From Paenibacillus sp. PastM-3 (GTDB taxonomy: Bacteria > Bacillota > Bacilli > Paenibacillales > Paenibacillaceae): DNA of 64,000 nucleotides. A program made the translations under genes and the position numbers. Location: positions 186,001 through 250,000 of the forward strand of contig NZ_JARXXP010000005.1 in the NCBI RefSeq assembly GCF_029893965.1, given 5' to 3'. This document shows positions 53,359-61,995 of this stretch, piece after piece. Within the stretch, counting starts at the first letter, position 1. Every line of letters begins with the position of its first letter. A model generated the notes under the pieces. It was not told the origin of the DNA. It searched no databases and worked only from the letters and a program-made list of their open reading frames with translations.

Positions 53359-55227
53359 ATGCGGTTGAAAGAACCACGCACACTCAGTAAAAGATCCATA
53401 CTCTTCTTCTCTATCATCATGCTGGCGAAAAGCTACTTTGCCTGGTACTACCTGTTCGAGGACGGGCCGACCTGGAGTACCTGGTTCAAAGAAATCCCTT
53501 TTGTCCTGATTATCTTCTGTCTGATTGAGTGGTTCGCCACCAAGCGGAAGATTGCTATTTACATGCTCGTCAATCTATTAATTACCGTTTTATTTTTCTC
53601 GCTGATCGTCTATCACAATCATTTCGGCATTATTGCTACTTCGCAGGTAATCGGCCAGGCTAAACAGGTGGGTGCGGTCAAAAAGAGTATTTTCGCCGTT
53701 ATCCATCCGCAGTACATGCTGATCTTCCTGGACATCATTATCATCAGCCTGATTATGCTCAGCCGCAAGAAGGCACTGGCCTGGAAAAAAGCGATGTCGC
53801 GCCGCAGCAACCGTAAGGTTGTAGCCGCTCTCTTCTGCATCTCGCTGGTCATCTGTATGATGAATATTTTTCCGAACAAAGCCAGTATGAACGAGACGGT
53901 TCAGGCCGAGCAGATGGGCATTCTGAATTATGAGGCCTATGCCCTGCTGGCAGGCCAGGAAGAAGAGCTGATCGACAGCTCGGCAATTACGCAATCTGTG
54001 ATTGATCAGACCAAGGGTATCACAGCTAAGTCTACTCCGATCCTGTATGGGGCAGCCAAGGGCAAGAACCTGGTCATCATTCAAATGGAATCCTTCCAGA
54101 ATTTCCTGATTCATCTGTCGATTGACGGGCAGGAAATCACACCGAACATGAACAAGCTGGCGGACAGCAGCATCTATTTCCCGCGCTTCTTCCAGCAGGT
54201 CGGCCAGGGCAACACCTCGGATGCGGAGTTTATCGTCAACACTTCGTTTTATGTACCGCCGGATGGTCCGGCGACCGAGATATATGCGCCAAAAGAGCTC
54301 CCAAGCTTACCTAAGCTGCTGCAGGAGCAAGGCTACGATACCGCCACCTTCCATACGAATGAAGTGGATTTCTGGAACCGCGGTGAGCTTTACCGGGCAC
54401 TTGGGTTTAACCGTTATTATGACAAAGCTTTCTTTGGTGAGGACGATACGGTTTTCTACGGCGCCTCTGATGAAGTGCTCTATTCCAAAACTTCTGCAGA
54501 GCTGGCCCGGATGAATGAGAGCAGCCAGCCGTTCTATTCCCATGTCATCTCGATGTCCTCGCACAATCCGTTTACCATTCCACAGAACAAGTACCAGATG
54601 ATCCTGCCGGAGCGGTATGAAGGAACGTTTGTCGGAGACTACATCCGCGCCCAGAACTATGCAGACTACGCACTGGGACAGTTCATCGCTGAGCTCAAAG
54701 AGAACGGCGTATGGGACGACAGCCTTGTTGTACTCTACGGGGATCACCGCGGCCTGCCGATTTTCTCGCTGAAGGATGAAGACAAGGTCCTGCTGGAGGA
54801 AATTCTGGGAAAAGAGTACACCGAACGCGATCTGATCAACATTCCGCTAATCATTTCTTCTGCCGGCGTGCCTGTTCCGAGTGTACAGAACCAGCTGGGC
54901 GGTCAGGTGGACATCCTGCCGACAGTAGCCAATCTGCTTGGTGTTCCGCTGGACAATCATATTCACTTCGGCCAGGATATCCTGAACCAGAGAGAGTATA
55001 ACCTGCTGCCGCAGCGTTACTATCTGCCGACCGGATCCTTTGTCAATAACGAGGAGCTGTTCCTGTCCGGCAGCGGGTTCGAGGACGGCCAGCACTACAC
55101 GCTGTCCGGTGACGGCGACAAACCGCTGCAGTCCACTGAAGACGAGTTCAACTCTGCACTGAAGCTGCTTCAGCTCTCAGACAGCTATGTGTCACAGCTG
55201 CCGGACCGCGAGGTCGCTGAAGAATAA
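53359..55227 (+). CDS. LTA synthase family sulfatase-fold enzyme
   Basis: 622 residues. Five N-terminal membrane helices (about 12-30, 45-62, 66-86, 118-136, 153-170), then the extracellular phosphoglycerol-transferase domain. Metal ligand E244 in VIIQMESFQNF, catalytic T286 in GQGNTSDAEFIVNTSF, further ligands in VLYGDHRGLP and substrate-region HVISMSSHNPF. It polymerises glycerol-phosphate from phosphatidylglycerol to make lipoteichoic acid (or its primer). Monocistronic with its own terminator. Confidence 0.92.
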   Translation: MRLKEPRTLSKRSILFFSIIMLAKSYFAWYYLFEDGPTWSTWFKEIPFVLIIFCLIEWFATKRKIAIYMLVNLLITVLFFSLIVYHNHFGIIATSQVIGQAKQVGAVKKSIFAVIHPQYMLIFLDIIIISLIMLSRKKALAWKKAMSRRSNRKVVAALFCISLVICMMNIFPNKASMNETVQAEQMGILNYEAYALLAGQEEELIDSSAITQSVIDQTKGITAKSTPILYGAAKGKNLVIIQMESFQNFLIHLSIDGQEITPNMNKLADSSIYFPRFFQQVGQGNTSDAEFIVNTSFYVPPDGPATEIYAPKELPSLPKLLQEQGYDTATFHTNEVDFWNRGELYRALGFNRYYDKAFFGEDDTVFYGASDEVLYSKTSAELARMNESSQPFYSHVISMSSHNPFTIPQNKYQMILPERYEGTFVGDYIRAQNYADYALGQFIAELKENGVWDDSLVVLYGDHRGLPIFSLKDEDKVLLEEILGKEYTERDLINIPLIISSAGVPVPSVQNQLGGQVDILPTVANLLGVPLDNHIHFGQDILNQREYNLLPQRYYLPTGSFVNNEELFLSGSGFEDGQHYTLSGDGDKPLQSTEDEFNSALKLLQLSDSYVSQLPDREVAEE

Positions 55228-55241
55228 GACTTTGCAAATAG

Positions 55242-55283
55242 AAACAGCCACTCCTGTCAGACCGGCAGGCGTGGCTGTTTTTG
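55242..55283 (+). terminator. Intrinsic terminator of the LTA synthase gene
   Basis: AAACAGCCACTCCTG... pairs with ...CAGGCGTGGCTGTTT (about 14 bp with one mismatch), followed by TTTTTG. It lies 14 bp past the stop and can also serve the convergent gene. Confidence 0.85.
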
Positions 55284-55299
55284 TTTGAGAATAGTGTCT

Positions 55300-55707
55300 T
55301 TAGAAACAGGTGAATGAACTGATCCGGTTCAAATCAATGCCGAAGTAAGCCCAGGAGAAACCGAACCATCTGTATCCGGCAACAGAATTACGTCCAACGA
55401 ATACCGGGAAGAACCAGAATTGCTCGCCGTTGTTCAGCCAGACATAGGTGTTGCGGAACAGGCAGCGTCTGATCCCGCCGGGATCGACGGCATAGGCGGT
55501 AGCCGTCATTTGCGGTACGAATTGCGGTGGTGGAGCCGTTGGCGCTTGAGCACCGCCTGGTCCGCCGCTTGGTCCTCCTGGTCCTCCCCCCGGTGCCCCC
55601 GGAAATCCACCGGGAAATCCCGGTCCTCCCGGTCCCCCTGGTCCACCTGGTCCTCCCGGGAAACCCGGAAACCCTTGGCCGCCACCCGGCCCTGGAAATA
55701 ATCCCAT
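55300..55707 (-). CDS. Gly/Pro-rich collagen-like protein with aromatic C-terminal domain
   Basis: 135 residues, GGAGCG before ATG. Residues 1-55 are almost only Gly, Pro and Phe ([16 protein letters not shown]). After a Pro-rich linker the C-terminal 65 residues form a compact domain: GGIRRCLFRNTYVWLNNGEQ, FWFFPVFVGRNSVAGYRW, YFGIDLNRISSFTCF, with two cysteines. Related small proteins occur in Bacillus and Paenibacillus, probably spore-associated; that is inference. No signal peptide. Confidence 0.7.
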   Translation of the reverse strand: MGLFPGPGGGQGFPGFPGGPGGPGGPGGPGFPGGFPGAPGGGPGGPSGGPGGAQAPTAPPPQFVPQMTATAYAVDPGGIRRCLFRNTYVWLNNGEQFWFFPVFVGRNSVAGYRWFGFSWAYFGIDLNRISSFTCF

Positions 55708-55912
55708 ATGTGATCGCTCCTTTTCATTGAGTAGGCATTATCATCATATGCATTTGCGGAGAGGGCGACTGGGCGGATGCCAATAAAACTCCGCAGGCTG
55801 CCACACCTGAGCTGCTGGGAAATAGGCTGGCGATCCGCGGAACGGCTTATAAGGATGGACGGCTCTTTATCCAAGAGGAGATTGCTTCGTACTTGCCAGT
55901 CTTACTTCTTTT

Positions 55913-55932
55913 GTAATTGATGGATCAATAAC
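55913..55932. promoter_or_regulatory. TetR-type operator-like site (isolated copy)
   Basis: GTAATTGATGGATCAATAAC is nearly identical, including flanks (TTTTGTAATTGAT.GATCA.TAACT), to the site at 56933-56952 in front of the epimerase gene. It lies at the 3' end of that gene, next to a short unassigned reading (NRLAIRGTAYKDGRLFIQEE) on the plus strand. Confidence 0.45.
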
Positions 55933-55949
55933 TTCATTTGCCTGAAAAA

Positions 55950-56909
55950 TTATTTCCTTTTCTGCAATTCCCGAACGGTCGCCGCAATACCAACCTCAGG
56001 TCTGGTTGCCGGAATAGCCCCGATATGGCGTTGATACTTCTCCCCGCTTAAGCGTAGCGGTTCTTCCGTTAAGTACAGCATCTCAACCACTTCCTTCATG
56101 ACGGGAACGAATAATCCGAGCAGCGACAATCCAACCTTTTTAAGGGCAATAACGGGCTTATTCGTACCGCTTGCCTGTTTAGCAATGCGGACAATCTCAC
56201 GGCCGGAGATAATGTCCGAACCAGGGATATTCCAGTTCTGCCCATAAGCCTGCTCGCTAGCCGCAAGCTCCACAATCATCATAGCCGCATCAGGCAGATA
56301 TACATATTCACGCGGCGTATTCATATTCCCTACGAAAAAGGCCATTTTCCCGGCTGCGATTGCTTCGAGCGTTCCGCCCAAATAGGAAGCTTGATTAGCG
56401 GTCGGACCGTAATAATCCGGAAGGCGTACAATCATGGGGCGCGCATGACTCCATCTGCTGCTAAAAATCATTTGCTCAAAGGCAAGCCGCACTTTTCCCT
56501 TCTTCGTGTGTGGCTGTTTGGGATGCTCCTCCGTTACGCGATCCGTTTGTCTTCGTCCGTAGGGGTAAATACCATCAATGACTACAACCTTAAGACTCAG
56601 CCGGTCGGCCGCCTCCATTACAGATTCACCGAGAGGAATCAGCTTGCTCTCCATCTCATTGTAAGGGACGTTCGCGCAATGGAATAATACATCCGCATCT
56701 TTGGCCGCAGCCGCGATATCATCCGTCCGGGAGGCATCCCCGGTTGCTAACAACAGGTGAGCAGGATTGCCTAACCCGCCTGCAAGCTCCTCCAGCTTAT
56801 GGCGAGACCGTCCGAAGGCAACCGTCGGTATCCCCCGTTTTACAAGTTCAGATACAATAACCGCTCCTGTACCGCCTGTAGCACCAATAACAATCGCTTT
56901 TTTCATCAT
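55950..56909 (-). CDS. NAD(P)-dependent epimerase/dehydratase, NmrA-like (atypical SDR)
   Basis: 319 residues. Rossmann start KAIVIGATGGTGAVIVSELV, then VAFGRSRHKLEELAGG, DVLFHCANVPYNEME, YYGPTANQASYLGGTLEAIA, and PREYVYLPDAAMMIVELAAS. The extended-SDR YxxxK is not obvious, so binding/regulatory or atypical activity is possible. Directly divergent partner of nothing; the TetR gene upstream is in the same orientation and its operators precede this gene. Confidence 0.85.
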   Translation of the reverse strand: MMKKAIVIGATGGTGAVIVSELVKRGIPTVAFGRSRHKLEELAGGLGNPAHLLLATGDASRTDDIAAAAKDADVLFHCANVPYNEMESKLIPLGESVMEAADRLSLKVVVIDGIYPYGRRQTDRVTEEHPKQPHTKKGKVRLAFEQMIFSSRWSHARPMIVRLPDYYGPTANQASYLGGTLEAIAAGKMAFFVGNMNTPREYVYLPDAAMMIVELAASEQAYGQNWNIPGSDIISGREIVRIAKQASGTNKPVIALKKVGLSLLGLFVPVMKEVVEMLYLTEEPLRLSGEKYQRHIGAIPATRPEVGIAATVRELQKRK

Positions 56910-56932
56910 TCTTCAACTCCCATTCAGTTTTG

Positions 56933-56997
56933 TAATTGATTGATCACTAACTCTTAATGACACTATATCACTTAGTTAGTAATTGATCAATAACTAA
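56933..56997. promoter_or_regulatory. TetR operators before the epimerase gene
   Basis: Two sites: GTAATTGATTGATCACTAAC at 56933-56952, and a 22-bp near-perfect palindrome centred on TTGATCAA at 56976-56997 (arms TTAGTAA/TAACTAA). Half-site ATCAATAAC recurs upstream of the tetR gene (57574-57596: TTAGTTAGTGACTAATCAAT), as expected for autoregulation. Confidence 0.7.
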
Positions 56998-57022
56998 ATT
57001 TAAAATTATGGCTTTCGCCATA

Positions 57023-57553
57023 TTAAACTTCCCGCTCGATGAGTTCCGGCATATCAAGTGCCCAGGAAATATTACACAACATCCCTCTGGCAAGGAAATT
57101 AAACGTCCGGTCCTCTGGATTCAGCAGCCCTTTCTCACGGAAAGCACTCAACACGATTTGGCGTACTTCCCGAAAACCGTTACGCATTGCTTCACGAATC
57201 GCCTCCTCACGCATCGTCTGGGCTTGCATCTGCAAGTAGGTCTCGTTCATATAGGAGGCCAGAATTTCCTTGTATGCCTCAATCAGATCGCTCTCCAGCT
57301 GCTCAGGTGCTGCTGCGCTTTCCACGACCAGTCGAAAGGATTGCTGAATCCGTTCCCAGGAAAGCTCCAATGCGCTGAGCAGCAGTGCTTCCTTCGTTGC
57401 AAAAAAACGAAACACATAGGGTTGGGAAATTTTTGCCCGTTCTGCAACCTGTGCCGTTGTCGCGCGATAATAACCCGTTTCCGCAAACACCTCAATCGCT
57501 GCCGAGATGATTTCGGCTTTCCGGTTTACGCTGCTTTTATCATCCTTTGCCAT
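57023..57553 (-). CDS. TetR-family repressor
   Basis: 176 residues. HTH: RKAEIISAAIEVFAETGYYR, ATTAQVAERAKISQPYVFRF, FATKEALLLSALE. The C-terminal ligand domain contains EAYKEILASYMNETYLQMQA. It lies 113 bp upstream of the epimerase gene, same strand, and probably represses it and itself through the TTGATCAA-type sites. Confidence 0.9.
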   Translation of the reverse strand: MAKDDKSSVNRKAEIISAAIEVFAETGYYRATTAQVAERAKISQPYVFRFFATKEALLLSALELSWERIQQSFRLVVESAAAPEQLESDLIEAYKEILASYMNETYLQMQAQTMREEAIREAMRNGFREVRQIVLSAFREKGLLNPEDRTFNFLARGMLCNISWALDMPELIEREV

Positions 57554-57780
57554 AAATCCAACACTCCTTCTTTTTAGTTAGTGACTAATCAATAATATAA
57601 AATCAATCAAGTATAGCCTATTTACGGCATCAATGCAAATGAGAGGGTCGGACAAGGTTTTAACCTTATCCAGCCCCCCGGCGAAGATGGGCTCATAAGA
57701 TGATTAGTTGTACGTTTTGGAGTATACTGATGTGTACTTTCAGGTTCTCCAATGAAATTGAGTTGCACCCTTTAGGCTGC

Positions 57781-58323
57781 TCAAACCTTCTCCAATTCAT
57801 TTTTATACAGCGCAAAATTCTCTTTATCAAAACATACAAATACTATTCTTTTAATATTTGACTCGTTATTTAAGAGATATTTGGATACCTCATCAAAAGC
57901 TATTCGACAAGCCAAGTCTTTCGGATAATTGTATATACCAGTACTTATATTTGGAAAAGCAATACTTGTAACTTCGTTTAGTTCAGCTTGGCTTAATGAA
58001 CTCCTGTAACAGTTCCTCAGCTTCTCTTCTTCATCATTCACTCCACCATTCCAGACCGGACCAACCGTATGTATAACCAAACGGCATTTCATATTTCCTC
58101 CCGTGGTTACTACCGCTTCTCCCACAGCACAGCCACCTTGCCTGCTGCGGATCTTCATGCATTCTTCTAATATCGCCCTGCCTCCAGCTCTATGGATAGC
58201 GCCGTCTACACCCCCGCCACCCATTAAACTCGTGTTAGCCGCATTAACGATTGCATCAACATCCATTTTAGTGATATCGCCTTGAATTAGATGGACCATT
58301 GAGTCGCGAATAATAACCTCCAT
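57781..58323 (-). CDS. Macrodomain protein, O-acetyl-ADP-ribose deacetylase-like
   Basis: 180 residues. HLIQGDITKMDVDAIVNAAN, TSLMGGGGVDGAIHRAGG, AVVTTGGNMKCRLVIHTVGP, and IAFPNISTGIYNYP: all ADP-ribose-binding loops of the MacroD/YmdB class. It removes ADP-ribose or O-acetyl-ADP-ribose adducts. GGAGG upstream; monocistronic. Confidence 0.93.
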   Translation of the reverse strand: MEVIIRDSMVHLIQGDITKMDVDAIVNAANTSLMGGGGVDGAIHRAGGRAILEECMKIRSRQGGCAVGEAVVTTGGNMKCRLVIHTVGPVWNGGVNDEEEKLRNCYRSSLSQAELNEVTSIAFPNISTGIYNYPKDLACRIAFDEVSKYLLNNESNIKRIVFVCFDKENFALYKNELEKV

Positions 58324-58343
58324 GAGTATCCTCCACTATAAGT

Positions 58344-58450
58344 TTATGTTAATATAGAATATTTCTCGAAACTTAGCACATCATCGATTGCCTTTCCATC
58401 AAAGTCCTGCAAGTAATGATACTTGGCAATCAGGTTTTCTTTAAAATATA
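58344..58450 (-). pseudogene. C-terminal gene fragment
   Basis: No start codon: VYFKENLIAKYHYLQDFDGK, AIDDVLSFEKYSILT and TAA at 58344-58346. It looks like a real protein end but the family is not recognised. An upstream in-frame stop closes the reading. Confidence 0.4.
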
Positions 58451-58469
58451 CGTCTTATGCTTATTATAA

Positions 58470-59193
58470 TTAGTCTATATCAAAATGTAACCTTCCGTCT
58501 CGTTCACTTATGTAAGGCTGACGTTCTTTTATGTGCGTGTATTCTGGATATCTGCTCATTAGGTTGCGAAGCATACAGATAAGGACAGGGTGAATGGTTT
58601 TATCGTGCTCGCTATTCATGACCGCACTCGCAGAGCCAGAAATACCATTTTGCAAACCATGACCGTTTTCTGTCTCCAGCATGACTGTTATAATTATCAA
58701 TCCTGCCATATATCCAATTTGTATCTTGAGGAGATACCGTAGCAAGAAAACGTAATACAACAAGTGATGTATCAAAGCACTCACCCGCTCCATCATCACA
58801 AATCCCAAAGCATGTAGTTTTCAGGCGGGTAAGGGTTTTATCCACTATTTCTTTTACATTAGGATTATTAGGTGCAAGGAGGCAAAGTAAGCGGATAATT
58901 TCAAGTTCATACATATTAGCGGAGAATATATGGGTTTTGGGAGTTTGATTATAAATCGTTTTGAGCTTTACTCCATTATTATATGGTGGAATAAAGAAAA
59001 TCGGATACATCTGACGCCCATGGCCGTCAATGTTATTAGGAAACTTGACAGCCTTATAGAACCTCATAGCCTGTTCTGGTTCAGTCAGTGCCGAGAATAA
59101 TTGACCGACAATGTTTCTTTTTTGTGAGTCAGATAAGCTTCCACCTTTAATGAAGTAGTGATTTGTTTTTATCATATGTTCATATGCATTCAT
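58470..59193 (-). pseudogene. Unknown-function gene with a frameshift near its 3' end
   Basis: From ATG 59193 the frame runs 193 codons: IKTNHYFIKGGSLSDSQKRN, PNNIDGHGRQMYPIFFIPPY, CFGICDDGAGECFDTSLVVL, ending WFAKWYFWLCECGHE at 58612. The +1 frame then continues without a break: SEHDKTIHPVLICMLRNLMS, ERQPYISERDGRLHFDID to 58470. The ERDGRLHFDID end looks like a natural C-terminus, so a 1-2 base indel near 58620-58640 is inferred. Function unknown. Confidence 0.65.
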
Positions 59194-59234
59194 TTACTTT
59201 CACCACTCTCAGCACTAATAATGTTCATTCATCA

Positions 59235-59855
59235 CTACCAAGGCTCCCCCCTCCAAACCTCTCTACGCGCCAAAAAAAGACGGTTGTCATTATATGTATA
59301 GTAAAATAAAAGATCATCCGGCTGTTCATACCGCTCAAAGAGTTCCTGAGGTATAACCGCAGCATCAAAAGACCACAGCTCCGCGTTGCTCCCTGTAATG
59401 ATTGCTTCCCACGGTTTTCCGTCCGTAACTTCACTGGTAAAATATACACCGCTCTGCTCATAGCTGCCGGAAAGCTGCGTGATCAAATCCCACAGATACG
59501 GCTTAAGCTTGCCGACCAGTTCGCCTGTTCTGTAATCTGCTTCAATCTCTTCAGTCCTGAATAACAAGTTAATCTCAAGCCATGACTCTGCCAGCTCAGG
59601 AAATACTTCAGGAGTAAGACCAACTACATAAGGCCTTACATGCAGTGAAAGCCCCTCTACAGGGACCTCCTCTGCATCTGCATTGCCTCCCTGATACATA
59701 AAGCCGTTATCCGCCAGCTCCCATTCAAGCCCGCTGCAGAAATAGCTGTTATCCAGGCCAACCCGGGAAAGGAGGGCGGCAAATTCCTTAAGTACACTTT
59801 TAAAATTGCCGGCGTCACACCTTACACAGGTTTGGATATGCGAATATTCCGGCAC
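59235..59855 (-). CDS. Protein of unknown function
   Basis: 206 residues from GTG 59855, which shares a base with the TAG of the upstream gene (ATAGTG) and has GGAGGAGGA before it. Starts MPEYSHIQTCVRCDAGNFKS, followed by an alpha/beta domain with FPELAESWLEINLLFRTEEI. No family recognised. Translational coupling to a DUF2185-type gene suggests a shared, possibly immunity-like, role. Confidence 0.7.
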   Translation of the reverse strand: MPEYSHIQTCVRCDAGNFKSVLKEFAALLSRVGLDNSYFCSGLEWELADNGFMYQGGNADAEEVPVEGLSLHVRPYVVGLTPEVFPELAESWLEINLLFRTEEIEADYRTGELVGKLKPYLWDLITQLSGSYEQSGVYFTSEVTDGKPWEAIITGSNAELWSFDAAVIPQELFERYEQPDDLLFYYTYNDNRLFLARREVWRGEPW

Positions 59856-60490
59856 TATTCCTCCTCCTCCGTCACCCAATTCTCGACCTTTTTCCATTCC
59901 CCGTCCCTGCTCTCCCGCTCAAAAGCGCTGCCCGTTTCTCCCTTGAACGGCTCCAGCAGGCTGGGGTCCTGATCCATAATCGAATAGACATGCATGAGCC
60001 TCACATGCTCGGAATTGTTCAGATAGGCTTCATCCTCATCACCAGCGAACAGCCGCCAGCCGCTGTCCTGCTCCCGCTCAGGGGTCTGCCGGTACATCCA
60101 GTGCACCGCACTGCCCGGCTCCAGGCATTTCTTCGAGACCAGTGCCAGCTTCTCGCCGACTGCCAGCCATAGCGGATCTCCTTCGCGGAGAAGGGTCCGG
60201 GCAATATGCTTGGGTTCGAATTGCACCGTATCTCCTAGCTTCAGCGTCTTCAGGTACTCCGGGGCATTGGTCAGGATTCCCGTGTACTGGCGGCTCACCT
60301 GATCCTGGCCGGTAATTTCCACCCACATCCGTTCAGCACGCGGCCCGGCAGCTCCGGGATTCGTCAATACGAAATGTAGCCGGACCATTTTTCCGGCCTG
60401 CTGTGTGTTTCTTTCCTGCTCGGAGGGGATGAAGAACGTTTCCGGGTGCAGTAGGCTGGTTTCTTCTACGTTTTCTAAGATCCATTCCAT
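59855..60490 (-). CDS. DUF2314/DUF2185-like protein
   Basis: 211 residues. N-terminal part RMWVEITGQDQVSRQYTGIL with LKLGDTVQFEPKHIA resembles DUF2314. The C-terminal part LVSKKCLEPGSAVHWMYRQT, GWRLFAGDEDEAYLNNSEHV and a final FERESRDGEWKKVENW resembles DUF2185 (immunity protein of Imm33 type). Two-domain combinations of this kind are common in Firmicutes. Function unproven. Confidence 0.75.
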   Translation of the reverse strand: MEWILENVEETSLLHPETFFIPSEQERNTQQAGKMVRLHFVLTNPGAAGPRAERMWVEITGQDQVSRQYTGILTNAPEYLKTLKLGDTVQFEPKHIARTLLREGDPLWLAVGEKLALVSKKCLEPGSAVHWMYRQTPEREQDSGWRLFAGDEDEAYLNNSEHVRLMHVYSIMDQDPSLLEPFKGETGSAFERESRDGEWKKVENWVTEEEE

Positions 60491-60559
60491 TAGGCATTCC
60501 TCCTCAAGCGGTTATTACCCCATTTACCATTTCTATCAGCTTATCACTTGACCTTTATT

Positions 60560-61108
60560 TCAAAATTGTATGCTTGTAATCTTTCTGTATTCATGCTCCA
60601 GTATGGAATAGAGATAGGAGTCATGCCATGCGCCTTTGTGCCACTTGTGCTCCCGCAAATGGCCTTCATATTTCATGCCGATTTTTTGCATCACTTTGGC
60701 TGAACCGGTATTGTCCGGCCGGCAGGTGGCGTAGATCCGGTGGAGACCGAGTGTACTGAAGCCAAGCTCAAGCAGCGCTGCTGCAGCCTCACTCGTATAA
60801 CCCTGCTTCCAGAATAGCGGGTTGAAGCAGTAGCCGATTTCCCCCTGCCGGTGCTCAGTGAGATGAAGGCCACAGCCGCCCAGCAGCTGACCGGTGTCCC
60901 GCAGCACCACAGCAAATTCATAGCCGCGGCGCGGAGACTGATTCTGAAGCTCTATCGTCGTGCTGATATACTCTCTTGTTTCCGCTTCCGTGTTCGGTCC
61001 CCAGATCATATATCTGGCAACCAGCGGATCTGATGCATACGCATGTACCTCCGGGAGATCTTCTGGCACGAATTCCCTTATCACTAAACGTTCCGTTTCC
61101 AGCTGCAT
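60560..61108 (-). CDS. GNAT N-acetyltransferase (RimJ/RimL type)
   Basis: 182 residues. TERLVIREFVPEDLPEVHAY, GYEFAVVLRDTGQLLGGCGL, GEIGYCFNPLFWKQGYTSEA, LHRIYATCRPDNTGSAKVMQ, IGMKYEGHLREH: complete RimJ/RimL motif series. Acceptor unknown (protein N-terminus, or antibiotic/small molecule). Confidence 0.93.
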   Translation of the reverse strand: MQLETERLVIREFVPEDLPEVHAYASDPLVARYMIWGPNTEAETREYISTTIELQNQSPRRGYEFAVVLRDTGQLLGGCGLHLTEHRQGEIGYCFNPLFWKQGYTSEAAAALLELGFSTLGLHRIYATCRPDNTGSAKVMQKIGMKYEGHLREHKWHKGAWHDSYLYSILEHEYRKITSIQF

Positions 61109-61170
61109 GGCCGGTTCACATCCTTTTGATTATCTGATTAACAGGCTTTGTAATATTCTCTCAGAAATTC

Positions 61171-61200
61171 AAAAAGGCCACAATGACAAGCATTGCGGCC
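61171..61200 (-). terminator. Intrinsic terminator of the DUF1801 gene
   Basis: GGCCGCAATG pairs with CATTGTGGCC (10 bp, one wobble) around CTTGT, followed by TTTTT on the minus strand. Confidence 0.88.
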
Positions 61201-61227
61201 GGATACAATATTATTGAGGCATCGTCA

Positions 61228-61599
61228 TTATTTCCGCCAGAAGGTGGAGCAGTCTGCTTTATCCAGAATGTTAAAGTCGATTATTTCCTCAAGCAAGGCA
61301 TAATCCACCGGGCTCCCCCATTTGATCCGCAGCAGCTGCTTCGTATGATCATAGCCTGCTTGTACGATTTTGTCCGAAAAACGATTGATTCCGGCAATTT
61401 CCGGGGCCACCGCCAAATGCTGTTTAGATACGCTGAAGCCAATAATAAAGGTACCATGATCGGTGTACATAGGCTGATTCCAGGCCATCCTGGGCTCCAG
61501 ACCAGGGAACTTCTCCGCAATCCAGTTCAATACTTCCTCCGTCCGGGTGCGGTGCTCAGGGTTATTAATTCCCTCTAGATACTCTGCAAAAACCTCCAT
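61228..61599 (-). CDS. DUF1801 (YdhG-like) protein
   Basis: 123 residues. [63 protein letters not shown]1801, of which B. subtilis YdhG (Fra) was proposed as an intracellular iron chaperone. Good GGAGGG upstream. Confidence 0.88.
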   Translation of the reverse strand: MEVFAEYLEGINNPEHRTRTEEVLNWIAEKFPGLEPRMAWNQPMYTDHGTFIIGFSVSKQHLAVAPEIAGINRFSDKIVQAGYDHTKQLLRIKWGSPVDYALLEEIIDFNILDKADCSTFWRK

Positions 61600-61710
61600 A
61601 CCAGCCCTCCTGTCTCTTTAGCAAGCAGTTTAATTGGATATAACTATATCGGATACAAAAGGGTTAGTCAAAGCAATTGCCCCGTGTCAAAAGCAGACTT
61701 TATTGCAGGC

Positions 61711-61959
61711 TCAGTTCAAATCCTTGCTCTTCACCGTAAAGCCGCGCACCTTCATCCACTTTCCGCCAACGGCCTCATCGACCGATCCGTTTTTGGTCCG
61801 GACACAGAATTTATGCGAGGTCCCACGGTCAAAGCCGGTTGCCTCATAGAGCAGATCATCGCCCGCCTGCCCTTTAAAATACACTTGCTTCAAGCCAAGC
61901 CGGCTTAACAGCTCCTGCTTTACACTTTCGATATATACCCTTGAATATTCTTTGGACAT
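61711..61959 (-). CDS. Small conserved-looking protein, unknown function
   Basis: 82 residues from ATG 61959 (GGGAGGAAG seven bases upstream). KEYSRVYIESVKQELLSRLG, LLYEATGFDRGTSHKFCVRT, SVDEAVGGKWMKVRGFTVKS. No family recognised; a compact alpha/beta protein without signal or membrane segment. Confidence 0.65.
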   Translation of the reverse strand: MSKEYSRVYIESVKQELLSRLGLKQVYFKGQAGDDLLYEATGFDRGTSHKFCVRTKNGSVDEAVGGKWMKVRGFTVKSKDLN

Positions 61960-61995
61960 GCTTCTTCCTCCCGGGATGTTCATTCATGTAAGTTA

